NCBI GenBank assembly: GCA_018857735.1
Contig: JABMCL010003469.1
Span: 1,509,501-1,573,500 of the forward strand
DNA from: Alviniconcha marisindica
Taxonomy: Eukaryota; Mollusca; Gastropoda; Provannidae
Direction of reading: 5' to 3'
Length of the DNA stretch: 64,000 nucleotides
The notes beneath the pieces were generated by a model. The model did not search any database. It was not told the DNA's origin and was given only the letters and a program-made list of their open reading frames with translations. Made by a program: the position numbers and the translations under genes. Shown here one piece after another: positions 1-26,963 of this stretch (its first letter is position 1; each line of letters opens with the position of its first letter).

Positions 1-42
1 TGGTGTGTCTGAAATGAAAGGTATAGTTATAACACCAGATAC

Positions 43-125
43 TGGTTGCAGAACCAGACACACCTGCAGGGCTGGTTGTGTTGGTCTGCCAGTGAGGGAA
101 CTCTCTACCGGTTCAGCTGTATGTA
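43..125 (+). pseudogene. Decayed duplicate of BBS9 exon a, 5' part
   Basis: The segment ggttgcag + aaccagacacacctgcag onward parallels 133-223, including acceptor and the gagggaactctctacc stretch, at roughly 80% identity. In the BBS9 frame it has a TGA where the real exon has CGA, so it is not a usable coding copy. Confidence 0.75.
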
Positions 126-140
126 TGATTTTTGTTACAG

Positions 141-16484
<16,344 letters not shown>

Positions 16485-16989
16485 GCGCGTCTGCGCCGTG
16501 ACAGTGCTGTGTTCTTAGTGCGTCCACCCCTTTAGGCTGAGGCTTGGTCCACAAACTTACTTATAGACCCAGGGGATGATGAGCGAAGCTGTGTGAATCC
16601 TGTGTAGTGCATCATACAGGGGGACACATTGTTCTGGAGTCCCAGACTGAACTTGGCTCAAAGAATCAGGAGCCTGAGGTGAGGAGAGAATGAATGTTTG
16701 AGGATTATTGTTGCCTGCGTTCCATAGGCGTGCAGGTTCCAGTTTTGTATTATTGAATTATGCATTGCAGCGGCACACACAAGCACTGTTCACCACCTCT
16801 GCAGTTTTCCTTTCAGCTGTGATGTGGCGCTACTGAACCTAATGTGCTGCTGCTCTTATGCCAAAATGCATCTTGTGATATCATGGAGAAGATTGAGTAC
16901 AGAAAAAAGCACCTGCAAACCAGTCCAGGATATTATTGTTTGGTTGCCTGGCAACAGTATTCATTGCCTGGATCACTTAGCTGACTCTG

Positions 16990-17706
16990 CCATGGTCCAT
17001 GTATTTGACTTGGTCATCACCCGTGTGTTTCATCATCCATGCATTTGACTTGGTCATCACCCATGTTTCATCATCCATGTGTTTGACTTGGTCATCACCC
17101 ATGTGTTTCATTATCCATGTATTTGACTTGGTCATCACCCATGTGTTTCATCATCCATGCATTTGACTTGGTCATCACCCATGTGTTTCATCATCTGCGC
17201 ATTTGACTTCATCAACACCCATGTGTTTCATCATCCATGCATTTGACTTCGTCATCACCCATGTTTCATCATCCATGCGTTTGACTTGGTCATCACCCAT
17301 GTGTTTCATCATCCATGTATTTGACTTGGTCATCACCCATGTGTTTCATCATCCGTGCATTTGACTTGGTCATCACCCATGTGTTTCATCATCCGTGCAT
17401 TTGACTTGGTCATCACCCATGTGTTTCATCATCCATGCATTTGACTTGGTCATCACCCATGTGTTTCATCGTCCATGCATTTGACTTGGTCATCACCCAT
17501 GTGTTTCATCGTCCATGCATTTGACTTGGTCATCACCCATGTGTTTCATCATCCATGCATTTGACTTGGTCATCACCCATGTGTTTCATCATCCATGCAT
17601 TTGACTTGGTCATCACCCATGTGTTTCATCATCCATGCATTTGACTTGGTCATCACCCATTGTGTTTCATCATCCGTACATTTGACTTTCATCACCCATG
17701 TGTTTG
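16990..17706 (+). repeat. 40-bp minisatellite, probable BBS9 3' UTR
   Basis: About 17 units of 40 bp: gcatttgacttggtcatcac then ccatgtgtttcatcatccat. The interval 16485-16989 before it is ordinary 3' UTR-like sequence, and 17707-18360 is T/G-rich with the candidate poly(A) signals near its end. Confidence 0.93.
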
Positions 17707-18218
17707 CCGTCACTCTAAGGAAGCAGACAGGCAGCTGGCTGCTACATGACTGGGGTCTGGTGCGTGCTTGGTTGAGGTGGCATGCTGTTTGGTTTCTGAG
17801 TGTTTTCTGCTTAGTGTGGATGTGGCTGATAGTGATGCGACATCACATCCTTCTGGTTTGGGTTTTGGGGATTTGGACTGTGTTGGTTGTGGGAGTGTTT
17901 TCATGTGGTTTAGATGTGGTCAGTGCAGTCATATTTTGCGTCAAGGGTTGTGGTTTCAGGGTGTGTTTATTTGGGTTTCCTACATGTTTCAGTGCAAAGT
18001 TGCACCGTGCATCAAGTCATAGGAGCAGGGTGTGTTTGCGAAACAAATATTAAACAGACTTTTGCAGTATGGAGGGTCTGATTTCATTTGTTACTGCTCC
18101 CTATTTGCATGTAATACCAAATTTGTAAAACAGAACTACAGTGGAACGTTCTTAAAGTAACTATACATCTCAGAACAGGTTTGGTTCAAGGGGCAGGGGA
18201 GATCAAAGTAAAAACCTA

Positions 18219-18245
18219 AATAAAAGGTTTTAATTTAAAAATAAA
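18219..18245 (+). terminator. BBS9: Candidate BBS9 polyadenylation signals
   Basis: Two AATAAA hexamers lie at 18219-18224 and 18240-18245, about 1.7 kb after the BBS9 stop, with T-rich and GT-rich sequence downstream (gtttgtttgctgggtgtg). They would place the 17-kb minisatellite inside the 3' UTR. Transcript evidence would be needed to fix the end. Confidence 0.35.
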
Positions 18246-18364
18246 AAACCTCATTGATTGTATGTTCAGATTTTAAAACGTGTTCTTTTGTTTGTTTGCT
18301 GGGTGTGTTTCTTAATGCTCTGAAGCCCCAGCACACCCGGTATGTGCACAGACTGCCCCAGGGT

Positions 18365-18640
18365 TAACAGTGTGACCTTCACACTTCACTAGCTGTTAAC
18401 TTGCTATGACCCTTGAATTTCACTGAGTGTTAACTCGCTGATATGACCTTTGAATTCCACTGGGTAATTTACTGATATAACCTTCATACTTCGCTGGGTG
18501 TTAACTTATCAATATGACCTTCACACTTCACTGGCTGTTAATTTGATGATATGACCTTCACACCTCACTGGATGTTAACTTACTAGTATGACCTTGGCAC
18601 TTCACAGGCTGTTAACTTACTTGCCTTACACTGAAGTTAC
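18365..18640 (+). repeat. Degenerate ~45-bp tandem repeat
   Basis: Six diverged units of ctgttaacttgctgatatga with ccttcacacttcactgg. This is an older array than its neighbours. Confidence 0.75.
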
Positions 18641-19074
18641 AGGAGTTGTATTGTTTCAGGTAGTCGTACTTATCACCGTGATGTGTATGTAAATTTTCAC
18701 TGTCCGTCCACCGGCCAGCCACAGCGCTTTGTTGTCCGTTGTGTATTTGAATTCAGACTGTTGTAATACCATGGCACTGTTGGGCTGGATCGGTATTGCA
18801 CCACAACTGTTCTATTCTGCGGGTGTGTAAATCACAGCCAGCACAAAGTGTATTATTTTCAAACCACAGATAAAATGAATATTCGGATGCGATTAGTTCT
18901 CAGTTATATATATTGTGTGTGAAATAATCAAACATATCACCTAATCAACTCTGGGGAGAAAAACAACAACATATCTGTGCTTTGCACTAGTCATCAGTGT
19001 ATTCCCTTGTACAGACTTGGTTGAATCAGATTTTGTTGTAGATCAGTGGCTGTATTGCACATCAGTGGATTTAT

Positions 19075-19330
19075 TTTTTGCCTGTGAATCTGTTGTATGT
19101 TCACAGCACTGTAGATCCATTAATTTACTGTACAGCTATAAATATATTATAGAACCATGCCATAAATTTGTTGTAGATCTAGAGCCATGAATTTGTCATA
19201 ATCTATGAATGATCTGTAGATCTGTAAACAATACATATATGGTTGAATTCTTTTTTTCAGATCTGTGAATTTATTGTAGATCCATGTCTCTGTTGTAGAT
19301 CTGTGAATTTATTGTAGGTCCATTGCTTTC
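19075..19330 (+). repeat. Degenerate ~20-bp tandem repeat
   Basis: About ten short units of the type atctgtgaatttattgtag. The flanks 18641-19074 and 19331-19980 are AT-rich with nothing recognised. Confidence 0.6.
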
Positions 19331-19974
19331 CCATCCCAATGTATAGCATCAGACAAATAGTTGTGGCCTATTTTATGTAGGTTTTTGTTAGTTAAATACA
19401 AATGTACTTTTAGACAAGGTCAGCACAATAGGATGATGAAGAAATTGTCAGTTATTTGCATGCTGATTTTTAGTAGCACATGTGGTTCAAATGAAACGCA
19501 AACCTAATATTTATACGAAATGTTATTTATGACCTATTCGTCAAGCAAGTAACTAGCAATGAGAGAGAAAGCTTTGTCCAGTAATTGTGATTTTGCAGAG
19601 GGAGCATTCTTGATCCCAGACCTAAAGTAATATGTGGCGTAGACAAAAGAGACAATTTGATCAAGTTGCAATGATTGGTATGTCTGAGTATTTGCACGTT
19701 CGCGAATAGAAGAGAGTAGTGAGCGTGAGAAATATCAGTGGATGAAGGAAGCGTTGGTTTAGTGCAGCTGCAGCACCATCTGTCTTTCACCTGGCGTCCT
19801 GTGTCTCTTGACTAGCAGCACACGCAGGAAGTCGTGTGGCGCATTTCTGTCCTGATTCAGGGTACAGTCCACACTTGCAGTTCTTGTGGGATTGACCACA
19901 TTCCCCATAAAATGTGTACTGAGAAACAAAATGCCCAAGTTGTGAACTCCATGTTCAGATTTGGGGCTGATGAT

Positions 19975-20155
19975 GATGATGATGAAGTGATGCTTAATGT
20001 CCTCAGATGTCGGTTGACATATTAGGGACAAGCTGAGACCAATGCCGAAGCACGGTTCAATACAGCTTTACGTCCACGGAAACCAGAAGGCTCGTTAGGA
20101 CAGACAGCCCAGGACGGCCACCTCGACTCTCACACAGCTCCCGAACTATGATTTG
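19975..20155 (+). mobile_element. SINE-like dispersed element, copy A
   Basis: Matches the reverse complement of 48700-48890 at about 85-90%: blocks tgcttaatgtcctcagatgt, ttgacatattagggacaagc, ccaatgccgaagca, ggaaaccagaaggct and acggccacctcgactctcac. It contains the shared core (ttacgtccacggaaaccaga aggctcgttagg). Confidence 0.75.
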
Positions 20156-20985
20156 GGGCTTGTTGGGACTGAGGTTTTATAGTACCGGTTACCCTACACC
20201 AAAGCTGAAATTGCTCTTCCTTGAAATGGAAACGAAGTTAGACCGGTGCTAGCAATAGCATGCCACCAGTGTTTCTGGATATGTTTGCACCTGATCAGAG
20301 GAATTGGAGTTCATATTTCTGGCTGAAGACCTTCGTTGCCACTCACATTGTCAGTAGTGGTCAGTTTATAATTCTGCCATTTGGGAAATTTGTTTCATTC
20401 ACAGTGCACTCAGTAGTCATCCGCTCTTCTTGTGATGCTTGCGCCGGTAGTCCAACTTCTGGTGTGATGCTTACATCAGTATGCTTATGGTGATGCCCCT
20501 GTTAGAAATCAAACTCACTTCGCTGTGTGAATTCTGGGAAAGACTTGTGGGTGTTGGTGCGTTTTGTTTTTTTCCAAGAGTTTAGGCAAGGACATTGAAA
20601 TGTTGCTGTAAATTTGCCTTGCAGTTGTACCTGTCCCCCCACCCCCAACCCCCTGCCCCCACCCCTTTTCCCCCCATATATTTGTTGTTGTTGTACTTGT
20701 ATTCCATGGGATGCAGTTAAGACGTCTCATGGAGAAATGGCAAAACTGTGATTGCTGTCGGCTGCAGGCCTTGACTTGGTGTGTGCTATGACAGTTTGCT
20801 TAGAGCGTGGGGGGGGGGGGGGGGGGGGGGAATCGGGGACTTTGGTAGTTTGTGTGATGTTCATCATTTCCACCTGCAAATATTGTTTGCTTTTCCTTGA
20901 CGGTAAACAGTGATTATGTTTCCTTGTTGTTGATTTTAACTGTTTGTTGCGATAGACTCTGTGCCCCGCTGGAGGAATGGTACGA
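20156..20985. other. Intergenic, no gene seen
   Basis: Mixed sequence with C-rich tracts at 20634-20672 and a poly-G of about 22 bases at 20810-20831. No coding or RNA gene recognised. Confidence 0.5.
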
Positions 20986-20989
20986 AAGA

Positions 20990-21815
20990 GTATGCTGCTA
21001 TTGCTTGCATCCATGTACAGTGGTCAGTGTGCAGTACACTAGGTAACGACATGCTCCGTCAGAACTGCAAACACCTAATAGCATCCATGTACAGCGGTCA
21101 GTGTGCAGTACACCAGGTAACAACATGCGCTGTCAGAACTGCAAACACCTAATAGCATCTATGTACAGCGGTCAGTGTGCAGTACACCAGGTAACAACAT
21201 GCGCTGTGAGAACTGCAAACACCTAATAGCATTCATGTACAGCGGTCAGTGTGCAGTACACCAGGTAACAACATGCTCTGTCAGAATTGCAAACACCTGA
21301 TAGCATACATGTACAGTGGTCAGTGTGCAGTACACCAGGTAACAACATGCTCTATCAGAACTGCAAACACCTGATAGCATACATGTACAGTGGTCAGTGT
21401 GCAGTACACCAGGTAACAACATGCTCTATCAGAACTGCAAACACCCAAAAAGTACATGCTCTATCAGAACTGCAAACACCTGATAGCATACATGTACAGC
21501 GGTCAGTGTGCAGTACACCAGGTAACAACATGCTCTATCAGAACTGAAAACACCTGATGGCATACATGTACAGTGGTCAGTGTGCAGAACACCAGGTAAC
21601 AGCATGCTCTATCAGAACTGCAGACACCTGATGGCATACATGTACAGTGGTCAGTGTGCAGAACTGCAGACACCTGATGGCATACATGTACAGTGGTCAG
21701 TGTGCAGAACTGCAGACACCTGAATGCATACATGTACAGTGGTCAGTGTGCAGAACTGCAGACACCTGATGGCATACATGTACAGTGGTCAGTGTGCAGA
21801 ACTGCAAACACCTGG
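20990..21815 (+). repeat. Composite 73/46-bp minisatellite
   Basis: Units share catacatgtacagtggtcag and tgtgcag. Early units have a long insert with caccaggtaacaacatgctc, while later 46-bp units lack it, so the array changed period by deletion. About 14 units. Confidence 0.9.
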
Positions 21816-22189
21816 CAGCAGTGCACACTGTATGACCATCCTTTCGGTGGACGAAATCCAGAAATAGGTCACAGAACACCATTGGTCAGTCTCCCCCAGT
21901 CTCCAGAGTGTGATTTTGTGTGCTTTAGTGGTGACTGCAGTATCGAGAACATGGTGGGCCGCTTTATAAAGAGGATGATTTTGTGTGGTGCTGATGTGGA
22001 CCTTCGGTTTTGTCCAGCTGCATCTATTACACTGTGTATGAAGATGTTCATATTATATACATATCCCTTGAGAATCTCAGTACAAAATAGCTTCAGGTCA
22101 TTTGTGGTCATGTGCACATCAGTATTTTGGATTTGCTGTCAAAACCATGTAATATTGTACACTAAATGGTTCATCACGAAGAGCTGGTG

Positions 22190-22375
22190 CAACTTTTTTT
22201 TAAACTGAAGTACTTTTTTTTTACCGGCACTGTTTGAAATCTGCTGGTGCAACTTTGTCTTAAAGTACTTTTTTTACTGGCACTGTTTGAAACCTGCTAG
22301 TGCAACTTTGTCTTAAACTGAAGTACTTTTTTTCTACTGGCACTGTTTGAAACCTGCTGGTGCATTTTTGCACAG
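22190..22375 (+). repeat. ~60-bp tandem repeat, three units
   Basis: Three units with gaagtactttttttaccggc, actgtttgaaacctgc and tggtgcaactttgtcttaa. The flanks 21816-22189 and 22376-23199 are AT-rich intergenic sequence without recognised genes. Confidence 0.75.
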
Positions 22376-23157
22376 ATGTGCACCAAATGGACTTTCAAAC
22401 AGACATGTGACCCACTGAAGAAATGTATTTTCTCACTGGCAATTTTGCCTCTCACTTGACTAGCAATTCAAAGCATTTTGTGCATTGGTAGAGGTGAAAC
22501 CATTGCCAGCTTAATTATTTCATTTAAGTGAAAAAACACACCTGTCAACTTAATTTTTGTGCGGTAAAAAGTGTGGTAAAAAAGTGCATGGTTTTCATGG
22601 CGTATCCAGATATGTGTGCACTCAGTCACAAATGGCCTGTAAACGTCTTGTCTCTCCGCATCCACTGCACAACAAAATCAGCTTCTTATTTCTTTTTGAA
22701 AATTATTTCCTTTTCTTCCCTTCATGTTTTGCCCTTGACATGAGGAATGTGTTTATTTTTGGATTGAAACAGTTATGCATGTAATCAGTTTCATACGCTC
22801 AGATTGTTTGAGACTTGGGCATAAGAGAAACGTTCCTGTACCGTGCAATTTTGTTGACTGAATGCTAATTTACAAATTGATATGCATTGGAGACCCATTT
22901 TTAAAAATAAGTGTGTACTGGTACATTTCCTGGTTGTGTTGAAGATAAAGCTATAAGAGTTATATATATATATAAATGGACTCTAAAATATTTGAAATAG
23001 TATTCTGTATAGGCCAGCCCTGTTTGTCATTCTGTTGGTCTGTTTCAAATTATTTTCTTAGAGTGTGTGAGATGGTGTTTTGAGGAAAAGAAATGTAAAG
23101 AAGCGATGGTGAAATAAAACAGAATGGAAAGTACAATGAACCAATTTGTTGCCTTTT

Positions 23158-23179
23158 TTTATTATTTTTTTATTTTTAT
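23158..23179 (-). terminator. PRIM2: Candidate PRIM2 polyadenylation signals
   Basis: On the minus strand, AATAAA-type hexamers occur in an A/T-rich run about 1.3 kb after the PRIM2 stop. If used, the 3' UTR would contain the array at 23200-23790. This is only a candidate. Confidence 0.25.
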
Positions 23180-23199
23180 TCTTTACATGGATGCTGAGT

Positions 23200-23795
23200 A
23201 GGGGCAGTGTCTGAAACAGTCCACACAAGTCGGACACAAGATTACTGTCTGAAACAGTCCACTGAATACGGTCAGACACGAGATATGCTCTGTCTAAAAC
23301 AGTCCATTGAATACAATCAGACACAATATTACTGTGTCTGAAATGGTCAACTGAATACAATCAGACACGAGATTGTCTGAAACAGTCCACTGAATACAGT
23401 CAGACACAAGATTACTTTGTCTGAAACACTCCACTGAATTCAATCAGACACCAGATTACTGTGTCTGAAACAGACAACTGAATTCAATCGGACACAAGAT
23501 TACTTTGAAACAGTGACTGAATACAATCAGACACAAGATTACTGTGTCTGAAACAGTCCACTGAATAAAGTCAGACACAAGATTACTCTGAAGCAGTCAC
23601 TGAACACAATCAGACACGAGATTACTGTGTCTAAAACAGTCCACAGAATACAGCCACAAGATTACTCTGAAACAATCCACTGAATACAATCAGACACAAG
23701 ATTACTCTGTCTGAAACAGTCCACTGAATAGACACAAGATTACTCTGAAACAGTTCACTGAACACAATCGGATGCAAAATTACTCTCCTCAAAAC
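23200..23795 (+). repeat. ~50-bp minisatellite, PRIM2 3' flank
   Basis: About twelve diverged units with gtctgaaacagtccactgaa and atacaatcagacacaagatt. Probably inside or just beyond the PRIM2 3' UTR. Confidence 0.85.
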
Positions 23796-24094
23796 TGGTA
23801 GCAGTAAACCTTCAGAGAGAACAATGGTCACCAAGCCACCCGTGAAGCCACCCACCATCTCAGCCATGCAGAGCAGACGGCCATCTTTCACCTTCAAACA
23901 GGACACTGCGGACTGAAAGCACAAATGGAAAAGTACTGATAACCTACAGCATCTGCTCTGTGCGACTGTAGTCAAGGGGACCGGACTCTGCATCATGGAC
24001 CTCAGGTCTCAGACTGTGGACACAACCATCAACTGCTGAAGAAGAAGAAGAAAGGCAGTTTTAGTTTTAGTTTTAGCCACAAGCAGCCACACAC

Positions 24095-24265
24095 AAAAGA
24101 CTTCTGGTGCGTCAAGGACTTTCTGATGTTAAAAAGGGACTTCTTTTGTGTATAAAAAATGGCTTCTTCTGGTGTGTGAAGGTCTTGCTGGTGTACAAAA
24201 AGGGACTTCCTGGTATAAAAAGGACTTCCTTTTGTGTACATACAACTTCTTTGCTGTGTGAAGTA
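24095..24265 (+). repeat. Short ~30-bp repeat, PRIM2 3' flank
   Basis: Five to six units related to aaaagggacttcttttgtgt. A small (CA)n tract follows at 24316-24336. The interval 23796-24094 is unremarkable. Confidence 0.6.
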
Positions 24266-24440
24266 TTTCCAAGTGTGAGAGTAAAAATATGCATAAACAT
24301 CCACACCTACAAGCATACACACACACACACACACACGCATGCATGCATTCTTGAAAAGGGCAGTGGCTGGCCACTCTTGTTTTTACACTGTGTCTTGTCC
24401 CAGAGTCCAAGGCGATGGAGCAACAGCCTTTAAACTTTGA

Positions 24441-25601
24441 TCAGGACTTGAGGCTTTCCAGCAAGCGTTGGTAACTCAGCTGAAAGTACTGCACTGGTTT
24501 CAAGATGTCCACACTGGGAGAGGTCTTTGTGGATGAAGACTGACCCCGTGCTTGCTGGCTTGGACACACGGCGTGGTCGAAGCACCACAGGCAGGACTCC
24601 TTCAGCTCAGCCTGTGCCTCGGAATTGGCTGCCGGCTGATCTTGTGCTAACGAGCTTGCCTGCGCATGCTCATGTTCTGATGGCGCTGACAAGCCTGTCT
24701 GCGCATGCTCATGTTCTGATGGCGCTGACAAGCCTGTCTGCGCATGCTCATGTTCTGATGGCGCTGACAAGCCTGTCTGCGCATGCTCATGTTCTGATGG
24801 CGCTGACAAGCCTGTCTGCGCATGCTCATGTTCTGCTGGCGCTGACAAGCCTGTCTGCGCATGCTCCTGTTCTGATGGCGCTGACAAGCCTGTCTGTGCA
24901 TGCCCATGTTCTGATGGACACACAAGCGTTCCATCAGGCAGAGTTTTGCAGCGCTTGGGGTTTGAAAGTGCATGGGAACGCTTTGAACTGGATGCCTTAA
25001 CCACTTTTCGGAAGGTGGTGACAGAATAAGCAGAAGTTTCTGACTCACTGATGTGTGAACGTTTCCTTGCACAGACTTCAAGATTGTTGACAACTCGACT
25101 TGTTCTCTTGCAAATTCTTTGCTCGCGCAGCGTAACTGTTAACGTGGTCTCTGGAGCTTCCCCCATCTTTCTCACCCCATCCGCTCTGCCTGAAACAGGC
25201 GTCCTTGGTCGGCCATCTGACGACTTCACTCTCTGCACTTCAAGGACATTTTCTGTGTCCTTAACCCCCAGCTCGTCACTTGCGCCACAGTCTGTCCTGT
25301 ACAGATTGTCTGGACGGGACGAAATGAGGACTTGGTGGCAGGACGGATGTTCAGCTTTGCAGTCCGACTGCAGGCTGACATTCTCAGCTTCCACGCTTTC
25401 TGTCCGGTGTGCTCTGCTCAGACGAGTACTACGGAGGCATCTCTGACAAGCAGCAGAGAGCTGACCGGCTCCACGCAGAGAGAGAATGTCTGCAATGTCT
25501 GGCATCAGCAGACCCAAGCGACTCAGCTCTGTGGACAAAGCTGTGTCATCCCAATGGGAGAACGGACAACCTCCCTCTTCAGTGCAGCCCAGTATGCGCT
25601 G
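24441..25601 (-). CDS. PRIM2: PRIM2 exon 5 with repeat-bearing C-terminal tail
   Basis: The acceptor region reads tttacagcag, a tandem NAGNAG site; the exon starts at 25601 (adds Q) or 25598. It begins RILGCTEEGGCPFSHWDD (third cysteine) and IADILSLRGAGQLSAACQRC (fourth). Beyond that, about 330 residues have no human counterpart: a Ser/Thr/Lys-rich stretch, then six to seven copies of a 13-residue unit (SAPSEHEHAQTGL) at 24655-24935, then a C-terminal FDHAVCPSQQ...QYFQLSYQRLLESLKS and TGA at 24443-24441. The tail's last 16 residues look helical. The function of the extension is unknown. Confidence 0.88.
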   Translation of the reverse strand, partial: QRILGCTEEGGCPFSHWDDTALSTELSRLGLLMPDIADILSLRGAGQLSAACQRCLRSTRLSRAHRTESVEAENVSLQSDCKAEHPSCHQVLISSRPDNLYRTDCGASDELGVKDTENVLEVQRVKSSDGRPRTPVSGRADGVRKMGEAPETTLTVTLREQRICKRTSRVVNNLEVCARKRSHISESETSAYSVTTFRKVVKASSSKRSHALSNPKRCKTLPDGTLVCPSEHGHAQTGLSAPSEQEHAQTGLSAPAEHEHAQTGLSAPSEHEHAQTGLSAPSEHEHAQTGLSAPSEHEHAQTGLSAPSEHEHAQASSLAQDQPAANSEAQAELKESCLWCFDHAVCPSQQARGQSSSTKTSPSVDILKPVQYFQLSYQRLLESLKS

Positions 25602-25840
25602 CTGTAAACACAATGAAAAACATGTGTTCACACAAATCGGTATCCTTAAGGCCTATTTAAGTGGTGCTCTCTCTCTCTCTCTCTCACCGCCCTGATATAA
25701 CCGTACCGGTTGATTGGGCGTAAAACACCAACTTACTTACTTACTTACTTACTCTCTCTCTCTCTCTCACTGTAGCTCATTATATCCTTAGTTAATATAA
25801 AATGAAGATTTTAATTGTAAAATCAAGTTTTCGAGTTTGA

Positions 25841-25886
<46 letters not shown>

Positions 25887-26895
25887 GCTTAGCTAATAGT
25901 AGTTTCCCTCATGGGCGAGGGCTGGATGTAAAAAGACCTCGAGTCTTCTCCACTACCCTCATAAAATAAAGTTTATTCATTTATTCATTCTCTCTCTCTC
26001 TCTCTCCCTCCCCTCCCCCCCCCCCCCCCCCTCCCTCCTTTTCATTCTTTCCTTCCCCTCTCTCTTTCCCTCTCCCCCCACCCCCCACTCTCTTCCCTCT
26101 CTACCCCCCCCCCCCCTTCTCTGTCCCCTCCTGCTCAAGGTAAAAAAAAAAGAAAGATCTTGTTGATACAGCCCAACTTCAGTAGCTTTCCTTCAAACTA
26201 TGGTACCGACTTTCATCTTAGAGCTATTTAATGTGATGTGGGACAACAGGTGGAAGTCATGTTGTTGAGAGCATTATTCAACCTACTGTCTGTGTACATT
26301 TTGTCAGTCATTATTTGTCTTTTTCACCTCCCCAAAAGAGGCCCCTGTTAGAAACATGAATCAAATTTATAAAAGAAAAAATTGAATTTATATTCTCTCT
26401 TTCCCGCTCCCTCTCTCCCCTTCCCTCTCTAGTTAAAAATTAAGAAGTCAGAATAACGATGATGATGCACCTGCAATGATTCACAGCAGTGTCCACGGTA
26501 GTTGCGCCGAGCGCCCTCCAGTCCATAGAGATGGCGGATACTGTAGGTGTACCTGCCACCATCCTCTTGCCAGCTGTGGCGGCAATGACTGCCGATGCCA
26601 CATGGCTGGCTGTACTCCCGCTGCCACAGGGCAATGGCCTGGTGAACAGGCAGACCCAAATCCTTCAGGAACAGCGTCAGCTGAATCTGAAACAGCAAGC
26701 AAAGAGAGTTAATTAACGCTAAACAAATAGCCCACAAAGACCTGAATCACCTACAGTAGCTCTCACTTGGCATGCAAGTAAACACAAGGTGACTGGATAT
26801 TAACTGTTTGTTTATTTATTTTCTTGTCAACTGCACAGGGTTACCTCAGGATACGAATCTGAAACAATGCTGGAACGAAGAGCAAACACTGAACT

Positions 26896-26963
<68 letters not shown>

